From positions 62,001-126,000 of the forward strand of contig JACJXF010000003.1 of assembly GCA_020636775.1 (NCBI GenBank): 64,000 bases of DNA. The letters are read 5' to 3'. The position numbers were made by a program, and so were the translations under genes. Positions 9,812 through 18,104 of this stretch are shown piece by piece. The notes beneath the pieces were generated by a model that made no database searches, was not told the origin of the DNA, and saw only the letters and a program-made list of their open reading frames with translations. How positions within the stretch are numbered: the first letter of the stretch is position 1; every line of letters begins with the position of its first letter. This DNA is from Bacteroidales bacterium. Its GTDB lineage: Bacteria; Bacteroidota; Bacteroidia; Bacteroidales; GCA-2748055.

Positions 9812-11476
9812 TTATGAATTAGCCGCCCGTTCAAGAACTTTCAAAATTGAAAAGATGAACAAAGCTGAGAGCAAACACAGTACCACAAGGAGTGCAAAAA
9901 ACTGCCATAGTTCCCACTTATCCCAGAATGGGCCTATTAAACCGGCTGCAAGATTACCAATAGCGGTGGCTCCAAACCATCCCCCTTGCGCAAGTCCTTT
10001 ATATTGGGGAGGAGAAACTTTGGATATAAAAGAAATCCCTATTGGACTCAGAAATAATTCTGCAACTGTCAGAGTAAGATATGTTCCAATAAGCCAGTAA
10101 GGTGATACAAGTTCTTCAGAAACGCTGCCATTCAAATCCGACGGACTCAGCATTCCTCTGGATGCAAGCATCATGATACCAAAACCTATTGCAGTTAAAA
10201 TCATACCAATTCCAATTTTCTTGGGACTTGATGGCTCCATTCCCTTTTTTCTGAGCCAGGCAAAATACCCGACTATTACAGGAGTCAGAAAAACAATGAA
10301 AATTGGATTGAATTGCTGAAATATTTCAGGGGAAATTGGATTGCCTTCGGGCTGATACTGGCTTATTACATAATAACCAACTGCTGAACCGGCAACAATA
10401 AGTGCTAAAGCCGAAAGCTTAACATTTCTTGAATTTTCCCTGCCGAAAAGTAATACGACACCAATAATAACTCCCAACACAGGCAGGAGGGAGGAGAGGT
10501 TAAAGATTACCGCAGTAGCTTTATTTACAGAGGCTACCGTATAATCCCTTGCAAATATAGTCAGAGTAAAGCCATTCTGATGAAAAGCCATCCAGAAGAA
10601 TATCACCACAAGGAATACTAATCCCATTGCCAAGAGTCTGTCTTTTACCTGTTTGGGACTTAATTCAACGAGTCCGTCGATCTTAGCTTTTTTCTGCTGC
10701 TTGTGTGTTACATCGGCATCCTTATAATACTTTCGAAATCCCAGGAAAATGGCGAGGCTTATCAGCATACTTATCGAAGCTATTGCAAAACCTGCGTTAT
10801 AAGCCTGTCCGAGACCATCGATATATTTATGACTGAAATCGGTAAGGTTTGTAAAAGCATCTCCCATTTGTGTTCTTGCCAGAGATTCAAATTCAGCAAC
10901 CTTTGTTCCTAAGGAACCGTCGATAAATTTATGGGACATGTCAGCAATGGATTTATCGTAAACCAATCCTTCGCGGTGCATCAGAAAATTCCGGATTGCT
11001 TTAGCAGCATTGGGTGCAAAGAAAGCCCCGACATTTATACCCATATAAAAAATGTTAAATGCAGAATCCCTGAATGCACCGTATTTTGGAGAATCATACA
11101 TATTTCCGACAAGGGCCTGAAGGTTGCCCTTGAACAATCCTGTACCTAAGGAAATTGTTGCAAGTGCAACATAGATAAAATATTCTCCTGTCCCCGGAAC
11201 TGCCAGTAAGGCATAACCAAAAAACATTATAATTGTACCCAGTGTAATGGTTTTTCCGTAGCCCAAAATATTATCAGCAATATATCCGCCAAGGAGTGGT
11301 AAGAAATAAATTCCGAAAAGGAAAGCGCCATAAACTCTGCCAGATTCAGTGGCAGACCATCCGAATTTTGCCTGCAGATAAAGAATAAATATTGCCAGCA
11401 TGGTATAGTAACCAAAGCGTTCGCCCATATTTGCGAAAAACGCTACAAATAAACCTTTGGGATGTCCTTTAAACAT
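9812..11476 (-). CDS. POT-family proton-coupled peptide transporter
   Basis: A 554-residue inner-membrane protein of the PTR2/POT branch of the major facilitator superfamily, which imports di- and tripeptides with protons. The family ExxERFxYY motif appears near the N-terminus as NMGERFGYYTM. There are about 12-14 hydrophobic helices, and an insertion of about 60 residues after helix 5 (residues about 165-220). The length is normal for Bacteroidota members. It is transcribed alone from a good promoter, divergent from the NAD(P)HX repair gene. Together with the OPT transporter, S37 peptidase and PepD in this window it points to peptide feeding. Confidence 0.92.
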   Translation of the reverse strand: MFKGHPKGLFVAFFANMGERFGYYTMLAIFILYLQAKFGWSATESGRVYGAFLFGIYFLPLLGGYIADNILGYGKTITLGTIIMFFGYALLAVPGTGEYFIYVALATISLGTGLFKGNLQALVGNMYDSPKYGAFRDSAFNIFYMGINVGAFFAPNAAKAIRNFLMHREGLVYDKSIADMSHKFIDGSLGTKVAEFESLARTQMGDAFTNLTDFSHKYIDGLGQAYNAGFAIASISMLISLAIFLGFRKYYKDADVTHKQQKKAKIDGLVELSPKQVKDRLLAMGLVFLVVIFFWMAFHQNGFTLTIFARDYTVASVNKATAVIFNLSSLLPVLGVIIGVVLLFGRENSRNVKLSALALIVAGSAVGYYVISQYQPEGNPISPEIFQQFNPIFIVFLTPVIVGYFAWLRKKGMEPSSPKKIGIGMILTAIGFGIMMLASRGMLSPSDLNGSVSEELVSPYWLIGTYLTLTVAELFLSPIGISFISKVSPPQYKGLAQGGWFGATAIGNLAAGLIGPFWDKWELWQFFALLVVLCLLSALFIFSILKVLERAANS

Positions 11477-11504
11477 ATTGCGTAGATTTTTGGTTTTTGA
11501 AATT

Positions 11505-11534
11505 CAAATATAGAAATCTTATTTAAATAGCCAA
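11505..11534 (-). promoter_or_regulatory. Promoter of the POT transporter gene (-33 TTG, -7 TATATTTG)
   Basis: On the minus strand a TTG (11534-11532) is followed, at close to the usual 19-base spacing, by TATATTTG (11512-11505), a full Bacteroidota -7 box. Transcription would start near 11498, leaving a leader of about 22 bases to the ATG at 11476. Confidence 0.65.
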
Positions 11535-11628
11535 GCTCTAATCCTTCATGTTATGGAAATGAATTTTCAGACTTAATTTTCAAATATGCATTTAAAAAGC
11601 TCTTCTTTTTTTAATCGGCTTTTTCCTC

Positions 11629-11636
11629 TAACTTTG
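11629..11636 (+). promoter_or_regulatory. -7 promoter box for the NAD(P)HX repair gene
   Basis: TAACTTTG is an exact match to the Bacteroidota -7 box. It lies 18 bases before the ATG at 11655, so the predicted leader is only about 12 bases. No clear -33 TTG is seen. Together with the box at 11505-11512 it makes this a divergent promoter region. Confidence 0.55.
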
Positions 11637-11654
11637 ACATGAAACTTCCCGATT

Positions 11655-13166
11655 ATGAAGATATTGACAAGCAGACAGATGCAGCAGCTTGACAGGCTTA
11701 CCATTGAAAATGAACCTATAAGCTCCATTAAGTTAATGGAACGTGCATCGCTGAGATTTTGCGAGTGGTTTCGTAAAAATTTTGATAATTCTCACAAAAT
11801 AACCATAGTAGCTGGACCTGGAAATAATGGCGGTGATGCACTGGCTATTGCACGACTGCTAATCGAAAGAAACTATCCTGTTAAGGTCTTCATGGTCAGT
11901 AAAATTTCCTCTCTTTCTGCGGATTGCTCAATTATGTATGATAGGCTTAAAGATTATAACATTCCTGAAGTTATTACAGACGGCTGTGAAAATTTTAAAC
12001 CTGAAGCCGGGGATATTGTTATTGACGGAATTTTCGGATCCGGATTAAACCGGCCTGTCGAAGGGGAGACCGCAAAGATAATAGGCAGAATTAATGAGCA
12101 TCCTGGAAGGGTTATTTCCATTGATATTCCTTCAGGTTTATTTGGAGAGGATAACTCAGGGAATATACCTGAAAATATTATTAAAGCTGACTTTACAATT
12201 AGTTTCGAATTTCCTTTCCTTTCCTTCTTCATGACTGAAAATGAAGAGTATACCGGGGAAGTACATGTTATTCCCATTGGTCTCGATAAAAAAAGTGCAG
12301 ATACTATTAAAAGCAGCTATCAGACAATCGATCTGGCCGCTGTTCACCAGCTGATTCGTACACGGAAGAAAAACAGTCATAAGGGAAGCTATGGAAATGC
12401 CCTGATTATTGCCGGAAAGTATGGGATGATGGGAGCTGCCGTACTTGCTGTAAAAGCATGTGTTCGTGGAGGGGCAGGACTTACAACTGCATGTATACCA
12501 CGAAAGGGATATGATATCATGCAGATTTCGTTACCGGAAGCCCTTATAAAAATGGGGCAGTCGGATGAATTTATTGATATCCTCCCTGAACTGGAATCCT
12601 TCCAGGCTGTTGCCTGCGGACCTGCCATCGGAAAGGCTGCAGTAACAGAAAAAGTTTTGGCTGAGTTGTTAAAGCACTGCAAAGTTCCGCTGGTATTGGA
12701 TGCTGATGCGTTAAATCTGCTTGCTGAACACCCTGAATGGCTTGAAATATTGCCGGTAAATACCATACTGACACCACATCCGAAAGAGTTTGACCGCCTG
12801 GCTGGTCCATCGGATAACTCTTATAACCGTCATCTGAAGCAGATAGATTTTGCCAGAAAATACCATTCTATTGTAATTCTGAAAACAGCCAATACTATTA
12901 TCACTTTTCCCGATGGAAAATCCTACATCAATACAAGTGGAAATGCAGGAATGGCAACAGGTGGAAGCGGAGATGTTCTGACAGGATTGCTGGTATCATT
13001 ACTGGCTCAGGGATACAGTCGGTTTGAAGCATGCCTCCTGTCAGTATATCTGCATGGACTTTCTGCTGATATTGCCCTGGAATCTTCATCAATGGAATCC
13101 GTAATCCCAACTGACTTAATTGAAAACTTAGGAAAGGCTTTTCGCCGAATTCATGAGAATGAATAA
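11655..13166 (+). CDS. nnr: Bifunctional NAD(P)HX epimerase / ADP-dependent dehydratase
   Basis: A 503-residue cytoplasmic repair enzyme that converts damaged hydrated NAD(P)H back to NAD(P)H. The N-terminal YjeF_N epimerase half (about 1-215) carries AGPGNNGGDALAIAR at about 53-67. The C-terminal ribokinase-like dehydratase half (about 225-503) carries KGSYGNALIIAGKYG, the LDADALNLLAEHP motif and the late TGGSGDVLTG nucleotide-binding loop near residue 440. Both halves look complete, and the length matches the usual fused bacterial protein. The short leader from the -7 box at 11629-11636 supports the start. The gene is upstream of the DUF4831 lipoprotein gene but separated from it by 200 bases. 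Confidence 0.95.
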   Translation: MKILTSRQMQQLDRLTIENEPISSIKLMERASLRFCEWFRKNFDNSHKITIVAGPGNNGGDALAIARLLIERNYPVKVFMVSKISSLSADCSIMYDRLKDYNIPEVITDGCENFKPEAGDIVIDGIFGSGLNRPVEGETAKIIGRINEHPGRVISIDIPSGLFGEDNSGNIPENIIKADFTISFEFPFLSFFMTENEEYTGEVHVIPIGLDKKSADTIKSSYQTIDLAAVHQLIRTRKKNSHKGSYGNALIIAGKYGMMGAAVLAVKACVRGGAGLTTACIPRKGYDIMQISLPEALIKMGQSDEFIDILPELESFQAVACGPAIGKAAVTEKVLAELLKHCKVPLVLDADALNLLAEHPEWLEILPVNTILTPHPKEFDRLAGPSDNSYNRHLKQIDFARKYHSIVILKTANTIITFPDGKSYINTSGNAGMATGGSGDVLTGLLVSLLAQGYSRFEACLLSVYLHGLSADIALESSSMESVIPTDLIENLGKAFRRIHENE

Positions 13167-13173
13167 ATTTTGG

Positions 13174-13366
13174 TACTTTTGACATATTAGCATAGTTGTC
13201 TAAAAATGCAAACTGAAAATGTGGAACCCACATGTTTTGAAAAGCATATCAGGTTGCAAGCCTGCAGCAGGCAAACACAATTAAATGGAAGTAATTAAAA
13301 CAAGAGGTTTTGCATGAGGTGAGACCTTAGCGGCTCAATTAACCTTTGAAAATAATATAGATAAAT
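13174..13366 (+). promoter_or_regulatory. Putative promoter box and long structured leader before the DUF4831 gene
   Basis: TACTTTTG (13174-13181) matches the Bacteroidota -7 box and would start a transcript near 13187, giving a leader of about 180 bases. The leader holds small perfect hairpins: ATGTGG/CCACAT (13219-13233, 3-base loop), GCCTG/CAGGC (13260-13272) and AGGT/ACCT (13317-13327). A wider AGGTT/AACCT pairing (13305-13345) encloses the last. No known riboswitch class is recognised, and no convincing small reading frame was found. Confidence 0.35.
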
Positions 13367-14434
13367 ATGAAAAGGATACTATTCTTAATCTTTATAATTT
13401 ACAGCCTGAGTGCATGCTCAGGTCTGAATAAATTTGTTGTCACTCCTCTTGGCCAGGAGCCCCAGAGCTACAAACAACGAATGGTTTACAGTATTCCCAG
13501 GACTGTTTTTGAAGTTAATGTAAATTACAGAAAGACTATTTATCTACCCGGGCCTTACCGGAAATTTTCAGAGAAGTATCTGGGGATATCCAATTATATT
13601 AATGATGAAAAGACTTTGTGGGAAATTTCAGGAATTGAAGTTTCAGAATTTAAAGAATATGATCCTGAAAACTTATTAAGCCTGAATCTTATCCGGGGGA
13701 AATTTACAGCGGGTTCTTATTTTAAGCTTTCTGAGCAGGGATTGGTTTTAGATCCGACAGGAATGGTTTCCGAAGCTTCCGTAATTCCAATTCAGACGGC
13801 AGAAGCTTTTCCGGTTAATATTGATTTGAGCCTGAAAAAAAATCATAAGGAGAAGACTGATACGCTTTATAAAACCATCATTACCGATAGTAGTTTTGTA
13901 AAGATTCCGGTACTCAGAAAACAGAAAGAAGCAAAAACCATTGAGCAAAAAGCAGAGGAAGCTGCCAATCTCATTATTAAAATCAGGAAAAGAAGGTTGA
14001 AGCTGGTGGATGGAGAATATGACATTTTCCCGGAAGGTGAAGCCCTTGAGATTGCAATCGCTGAGCTTAACCGAACTGAGAAGGAGTATCTCTCACTTTT
14101 TATCGGCAAAATTTACACTGAAGAATATAGCCGGAGCATACTGGTTGTACCCTCAGGACAATCAGAAAATACCGAATTATTCCGGTTTTCCGAGTCAAGG
14201 GGCTGGCTGGCGGAAGGCAGCAACGATGGACAAAAAATCAGTCTAAGCATAAATCCACCTCCCAGTATGTTAAAAGAGGATGTGATTCCTGAAAAAATGC
14301 CTTTGAATACCTTGTTTTACAGGATTCCTGTAAGTTGCACTGTTCAGATAAAACAAGCTGAAAAGCTGATTTTTGATGGGAGAATGAGTATATACCAATC
14401 GGGTATTGGGGTGGGTCTGCCCGTATTAAAATAG
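13367..14434 (+). CDS. DUF4831-family lipoprotein
   Basis: A 355-residue protein with a lipoprotein signal: a hydrophobic N-terminus ending in SLSACSG, with the lipidated Cys at residue 17. The body resembles the DUF4831 family, which is almost limited to Bacteroidota and has no known function. Recognisable parts are the early YSIPRTVFEVNV strand, YLGISNYINDEKTLWEISG, and a middle segment with a charged helix (KIRKRRLKLVDGEYDIFPEG). It is probably anchored in the periplasm or outer membrane. It stands alone, converging on the exported thioredoxin gene. A 26-base-spaced inverted repeat, TGTTTGA/TCAAACA (14457-14496), lies in the convergent gap. Confidence 0.85.
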   Translation: MKRILFLIFIIYSLSACSGLNKFVVTPLGQEPQSYKQRMVYSIPRTVFEVNVNYRKTIYLPGPYRKFSEKYLGISNYINDEKTLWEISGIEVSEFKEYDPENLLSLNLIRGKFTAGSYFKLSEQGLVLDPTGMVSEASVIPIQTAEAFPVNIDLSLKKNHKEKTDTLYKTIITDSSFVKIPVLRKQKEAKTIEQKAEEAANLIIKIRKRRLKLVDGEYDIFPEGEALEIAIAELNRTEKEYLSLFIGKIYTEEYSRSILVVPSGQSENTELFRFSESRGWLAEGSNDGQKISLSINPPPSMLKEDVIPEKMPLNTLFYRIPVSCTVQIKQAEKLIFDGRMSIYQSGIGVGLPVLK

Positions 14435-14583
14435 TAAGGCTTCGACGTAATTTCGCTGTTTGATTCTAAAATTAATAGCTTAAGTTCAGTCAAACAATTT
14501 GGGGAATAAAGATAAGTTTCAGGACAGTTTTATGAAATAGATATTTCCCTTTACATTCTGGCTTAAATGCTTTTATCCGGAAA

Positions 14584-15171
14584 TCAGAGTTTACCTTTAA
14601 AATCTGCCTGAAAGGCTGTAAAATCCGGCGTGGTTTTATATGCTTCTTCAGCAATAAAATGAAGCCAGGCTTCAAGGAGTTTTGGATTTTTGTATCCGAA
14701 ATCGACACCCATATATTCCATTTTTTCAGAAATGAAAGCAATTGCAGGGTAAGCCATTCTTCCATTCAGCAGCGTTAATACCAGCTCGTGGTAAGCAGGT
14801 GAATTAGCGGAGGGATTTGCATTGACATATTTATAGGTTCTGTCTCCAAGCTTTATATCCCTTGTTATTGAAGCATTTAATTTTACAGGGTAATAATTCT
14901 CATTTATATAATTAATAATTTCCTGTTCGCTAAAACTTATACTGCTCATTTTTTTACACCACCCGCAATTGTCGGAATAGATATAAACCAAAAGTTTCCT
15001 GGGCTGTACAGCTGATTTGTTCACAGCCTCTTCAATGCTTATCCAGTGTATTTCATCTTTACCTGCATTCTGAGCTCTGACAGGATAGAAGATAGCTATC
15101 AGCAAAAGAAAAATAAAGCTTGTTATTAATGCCTTATATGTGGGTTTTGAGAAAGTGATTTGCATCTCCAA
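14584..15171 (-). CDS. Exported thioredoxin-fold protein with CGWC motif
   Basis: A 195-residue protein with an N-terminal membrane or signal segment (residues about 14-33, ending ARAQ-like at VRAQ) and a thioredoxin-like domain. The active motif C69-G-W-C72 sits after LLVYIYSDN, as in DUF255/SoxW-type oxidoreductases. The usual cis-Pro is likely the proline in MAYPAIAFIS. It probably reduces or oxidises disulphides in the periplasm. It lies 44 bases after the PHP-like lipoprotein gene on the same strand, so the two may share a transcript and act in the same compartment. The substrate is unknown. Confidence 0.8.
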   Translation of the reverse strand: MEMQITFSKPTYKALITSFIFLLLIAIFYPVRAQNAGKDEIHWISIEEAVNKSAVQPRKLLVYIYSDNCGWCKKMSSISFSEQEIINYINENYYPVKLNASITRDIKLGDRTYKYVNANPSANSPAYHELVLTLLNGRMAYPAIAFISEKMEYMGVDFGYKNPKLLEAWLHFIAEEAYKTTPDFTAFQADFKGKL

Positions 15172-15215
15172 ATAATTTATTTTCCTTCAAAATAATCAAC
15201 GTTTAAATGGATGGA

Positions 15216-16046
15216 TTATTTTTTACATTTCCAGAAATCTTCGGGCTTAAGATCACATTCCCTTATCATCTCGAGTCCATATTCAAGGTAACCAAGATTC
15301 GCGTCGGTGTTGTTGGTACCCAAAGTGAATTTCACACCGGCAGCTTTGGCCAGTTTAATAAACTTTGCAGAGGGTATTTTGTATCTGGAGTTAATTTCCA
15401 TAGCTATATTGTTGTTTTTGAGCGCTGTAACCACTCTTTGCATTCTTTCGTTTGTCCAGAGTTCGTTGTATTTTGACTGAAGGGTATCCGGAAGGAAGCT
15501 CGAATTAACATAGATATCAATTTTTTCAGTTGATAATATGGTCTCAATTTGTGTAACCAGATACTCCATAAAATCCTCAGGATCATCAATAAAAACCTCA
15601 TCCTTCATCCAAAGCCGATTTCTTCTTCCTTCTTTATCAAAAAAGGTCATAGCGTCGGTAAAAACATAATCGAACAGTGCAACTGAATCCGCAGAAAAGA
15701 GAGTCGACCATTCCCTGCCTTCAGCCTGCATTCCCTGATAAACCGGATAATCTTTCATGCTGCGGTAATAAGCGCTTAAGGCAGAGTCGTTTTGAACGGG
15801 AAAACCCACACCGCAATTTACGGCTACTCCATAGCGAATCCCGGAGGTTCGTGAATGCTCCAGAAGCTCTTCAATGGTGAGACCTCCTTTTAGATGAGCA
15901 TGATAATCAGTTATATCATAGCCGGCTTTATTGAGTGAATCAATTCTTTGTATCAGAATTTCCTCAGGATTAACTGTTTTGGAAGGATTATTACAGGAAG
16001 AAAAAAGAGTGAAAACCAGAATGGAAAATATACTCAGATATTTCAT
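15216..16046 (-). CDS. PHP-like phosphoesterase-fold lipoprotein
   Basis: The start at 16046 is chosen because it opens a lipoprotein signal (MKYLSIFSILVFTLFSSCNN, lipidated Cys near residue 18); the frame is open to 16070. The mature part resembles a PHP-domain metal hydrolase: DYHAHLKGGLTIEELLEHS carries the motif-I HxH, GMQAEGREW carries a likely Glu ligand, and the end has the family GxxTDAxxLG pattern as TLGTNNTDANLG. In typical PHP proteins the last motif reads SDAH. Here an Asn stands where the His is expected, so the metal site may be altered. Most PHP proteins are cytoplasmic; an exported lipid-anchored form is unusual. It pairs with the downstream thioredoxin gene. Confidence 0.72.
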   Translation of the reverse strand: MKYLSIFSILVFTLFSSCNNPSKTVNPEEILIQRIDSLNKAGYDITDYHAHLKGGLTIEELLEHSRTSGIRYGVAVNCGVGFPVQNDSALSAYYRSMKDYPVYQGMQAEGREWSTLFSADSVALFDYVFTDAMTFFDKEGRRNRLWMKDEVFIDDPEDFMEYLVTQIETILSTEKIDIYVNSSFLPDTLQSKYNELWTNERMQRVVTALKNNNIAMEINSRYKIPSAKFIKLAKAAGVKFTLGTNNTDANLGYLEYGLEMIRECDLKPEDFWKCKK

Positions 16047-16125
16047 GTTAAAAGCTTTATTTATAAACATTTGATTGCAAATTAATTGTTACAAGGTAAT
16101 GATTTAGAAAGAATAATTTTCTCTT

Positions 16126-17022
16126 TCAATGGATAAAGAAAAGAGTTACCCCGGCAACTGAAATCATGGCTCCAATTATTTCAATGACACTTACTTTTTG
16201 TTTAAACAGGAAAATGGCAGGGGGGATAATTAAAACCGGGACGATCGACATAATGGTGGATGCGATACCGGTTTGCGTATATTGAACAGCCAGCAATGAA
16301 AATGAAACTCCTAGGAAAGGCCCAAAGAAGGATCCAATCCCGGCACTTACCATTCCTTTCCTGTTTTTAAATCCTTCGAACACATTCTTCCATCTTCCCA
16401 GTATTGAAATTAAAATTCCGAATCCCACAAATCCGGCAATTATTCTGATCTGTGTTGCTGCAAAAGGATCATATCCCTGCATCCCGAATTTGCTGATAAC
16501 CAGACCCAGGGCCTGTCCTATGGCCCCAAAAAATGCAAAAAGAAGACCTTTTAAGGAGAATTTCAGGCTGAAACCTTTTTTTCCGGTATTCCGGTTAAAA
16601 ATAGCAAGCGAAATTCCTAGGATGGTAAGGGTCATTCCGAGGTAATTCATTCGACTCAGCTTCTCTCCCAGAATTATCCAGCCTGTCAGGGCGGTAATTG
16701 GGGGCACCAGCGTCATGATGAGCATTGCAAAACGTGATCCGATAATTGTATAGGACTGAAAAAGAAAGAGATCTCCGAAAAGAAAACCTACCAGTCCGGA
16801 CAGAAGCAGCCAGAACCAATTCTGGGAAGAGGCATCCAGCGGAAGTAATGCTCCCCGGTAAAACAGATTGAATATGCTGAGAAAAATGAAGCCTATTCCC
16901 AGTCGGATTATATTGAGAGAAAGGGAGCCAATTTTCAGACTCGCTTTTTCAAATGCAAGAGCAGTAATGGTCCAGAATACAGCTGTACATAAGGCAGCAA
17001 TTTCTCCAATATAATGATTCAT
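16126..17022 (-). CDS. EamA/DMT-family permease
   Basis: About 298 residues with ten predicted membrane helices arranged as two EamA repeats of five, the layout of the drug/metabolite transporter superfamily. The ATG at 17022 (MNHYIGEIAALCTAVFW) begins directly at helix 1 and is preferred over the ATG at 17055, which would add 11 polar residues. Family features include LSGLVGFLFGDLFLFQSY in the first half and GSFFGPFLGVSFSLLAVQYT with the SIVPVLIIPPAIFLF helix in the second. Members export amino acids or other small metabolites; the substrate cannot be told. It is a single gene between the PHP-like and FKBP genes. Confidence 0.88.
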   Translation of the reverse strand: MNHYIGEIAALCTAVFWTITALAFEKASLKIGSLSLNIIRLGIGFIFLSIFNLFYRGALLPLDASSQNWFWLLLSGLVGFLFGDLFLFQSYTIIGSRFAMLIMTLVPPITALTGWIILGEKLSRMNYLGMTLTILGISLAIFNRNTGKKGFSLKFSLKGLLFAFFGAIGQALGLVISKFGMQGYDPFAATQIRIIAGFVGFGILISILGRWKNVFEGFKNRKGMVSAGIGSFFGPFLGVSFSLLAVQYTQTGIASTIMSIVPVLIIPPAIFLFKQKVSVIEIIGAMISVAGVTLFFIH

Positions 17023-17126
17023 TTGGCTCTTGTTGATTAAATTAAATAATGCCAAAATAAGTCATATATGGCTTACAATGGCATTATTGGAAAAGATTTC
17101 TATAAACGCCTGATATTATCCCGCTC

Positions 17127-17840
17127 TTAGTTTTCTATACCGAGTAAATTCACGTCGAAAATCAATACAGAATAAGGTTTGATGGTTGGACCGGCAGCTC
17201 TGGCTCCATATGCGAGTCCTGAAGGAATATAAAACCTGAATTTTGATCCAACCGGCATTAGTTGTAAACCTTCTGTCCAACCGGGAATTACCTGATTCAA
17301 TGTGAAAACCACGGGTTCTCCTCTCTCAACCGATGAGTCAAATTCGGTACCATCGATCAGTGTACCTGTATAATGAACCTTAACACGATCTGTTGCAACA
17401 GGTTTAACACCATTTCCCAGTTCCAATATTTCATATTGGAGACCCGACTGGGTTGTGACTACTCCCGCTTTATTTTTATTTTCAGCAAGAAATGCTTCCC
17501 CGGCTGATTTGGCTTCATTTGACTGCTGCTCCATGATATCAGACATGCACAATCCCAGAAAGTCATTGGCATCCTGAGGCTGCAGAAGAGAGGTGTCTTT
17601 GCTGGCATCCATCATGGCACGGGTGAGAATTTCCATATTAATTTTTAAACCGTAGCTTTCAATAAGCTCATTCTTAAGCGATTGATAGTTCAATACTCCA
17701 ACGGCGTAAGCCAGACTATCGTCTCTTGTTTGCAAACTAAATACCACAGGTTCGACCTTTGCCGACTTTTTCTTATTTTTTTGGGAATAAGCTGTAAGAA
17801 TGGTAGAAAGGAGTAAGAAAAGAATAAATATTTTTTTCAT
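17127..17840 (-). CDS. Exported FKBP-type peptidyl-prolyl isomerase
   Basis: A 237-residue protein with a signal peptide (MKKIFILFLLLSTILTAYSQ), a dimerisation region (about 45-120, rich in helices, as in FkpA/Mip proteins) and a C-terminal FKBP domain (about 125-237). The FKBP fold is clear from VKVHYTGTLIDGTEFDSS, FTLNQVIPGWTEGLQLMPVGSK and IPSGLAYGARAAG, which include the usual Asp, Trp and Tyr of the binding pocket. It catalyses proline isomerisation and acts as a folding chaperone in the periplasm. It is transcribed alone, divergent from the GNAT-like gene. Confidence 0.93.
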   Translation of the reverse strand: MKKIFILFLLLSTILTAYSQKNKKKSAKVEPVVFSLQTRDDSLAYAVGVLNYQSLKNELIESYGLKINMEILTRAMMDASKDTSLLQPQDANDFLGLCMSDIMEQQSNEAKSAGEAFLAENKNKAGVVTTQSGLQYEILELGNGVKPVATDRVKVHYTGTLIDGTEFDSSVERGEPVVFTLNQVIPGWTEGLQLMPVGSKFRFYIPSGLAYGARAAGPTIKPYSVLIFDVNLLGIEN

Positions 17841-18051
17841 TGTATTGGGGTGAAAATTAGTGGATTAAAAATTTTAAATAATGGCAATACCATATTAAGG
17901 GACTTAATTTCCTTTAATTCGACTGCTAAAATAACGTTTTCCTGTCAATAATAGTGCTTTATCCCATGAATTTAAAGGGGGCTTTTTCTTTAGAATCAGG
18001 GGATTGAAAAGTAAAAGATCTACAATATTTACAATGAATTGCTTAAAATAC

Positions 18052-18059
18052 TATATTTG
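18052..18059 (+). promoter_or_regulatory. -7 promoter box for the GNAT-like gene
   Basis: TATATTTG is a full match to the Bacteroidota -7 box, 45 bases before the ATG at 18105. A TTG occurs at 18039-18041, but its spacing is too short for a normal -33 element. Confidence 0.45.
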
Positions 18060-18104
18060 ATACCTGTGTAAACTCATATCCTATCAACTAAAATTGCAAC
18101 ATCA

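Noticed and set aside
14457..14496. Inverted repeat TGTTTGA/TCAAACA as a terminator between convergent genes
   Set aside because: The 26-base loop and lack of a T run make it a poor terminator; kept only as a remark in the DUF4831 entry.
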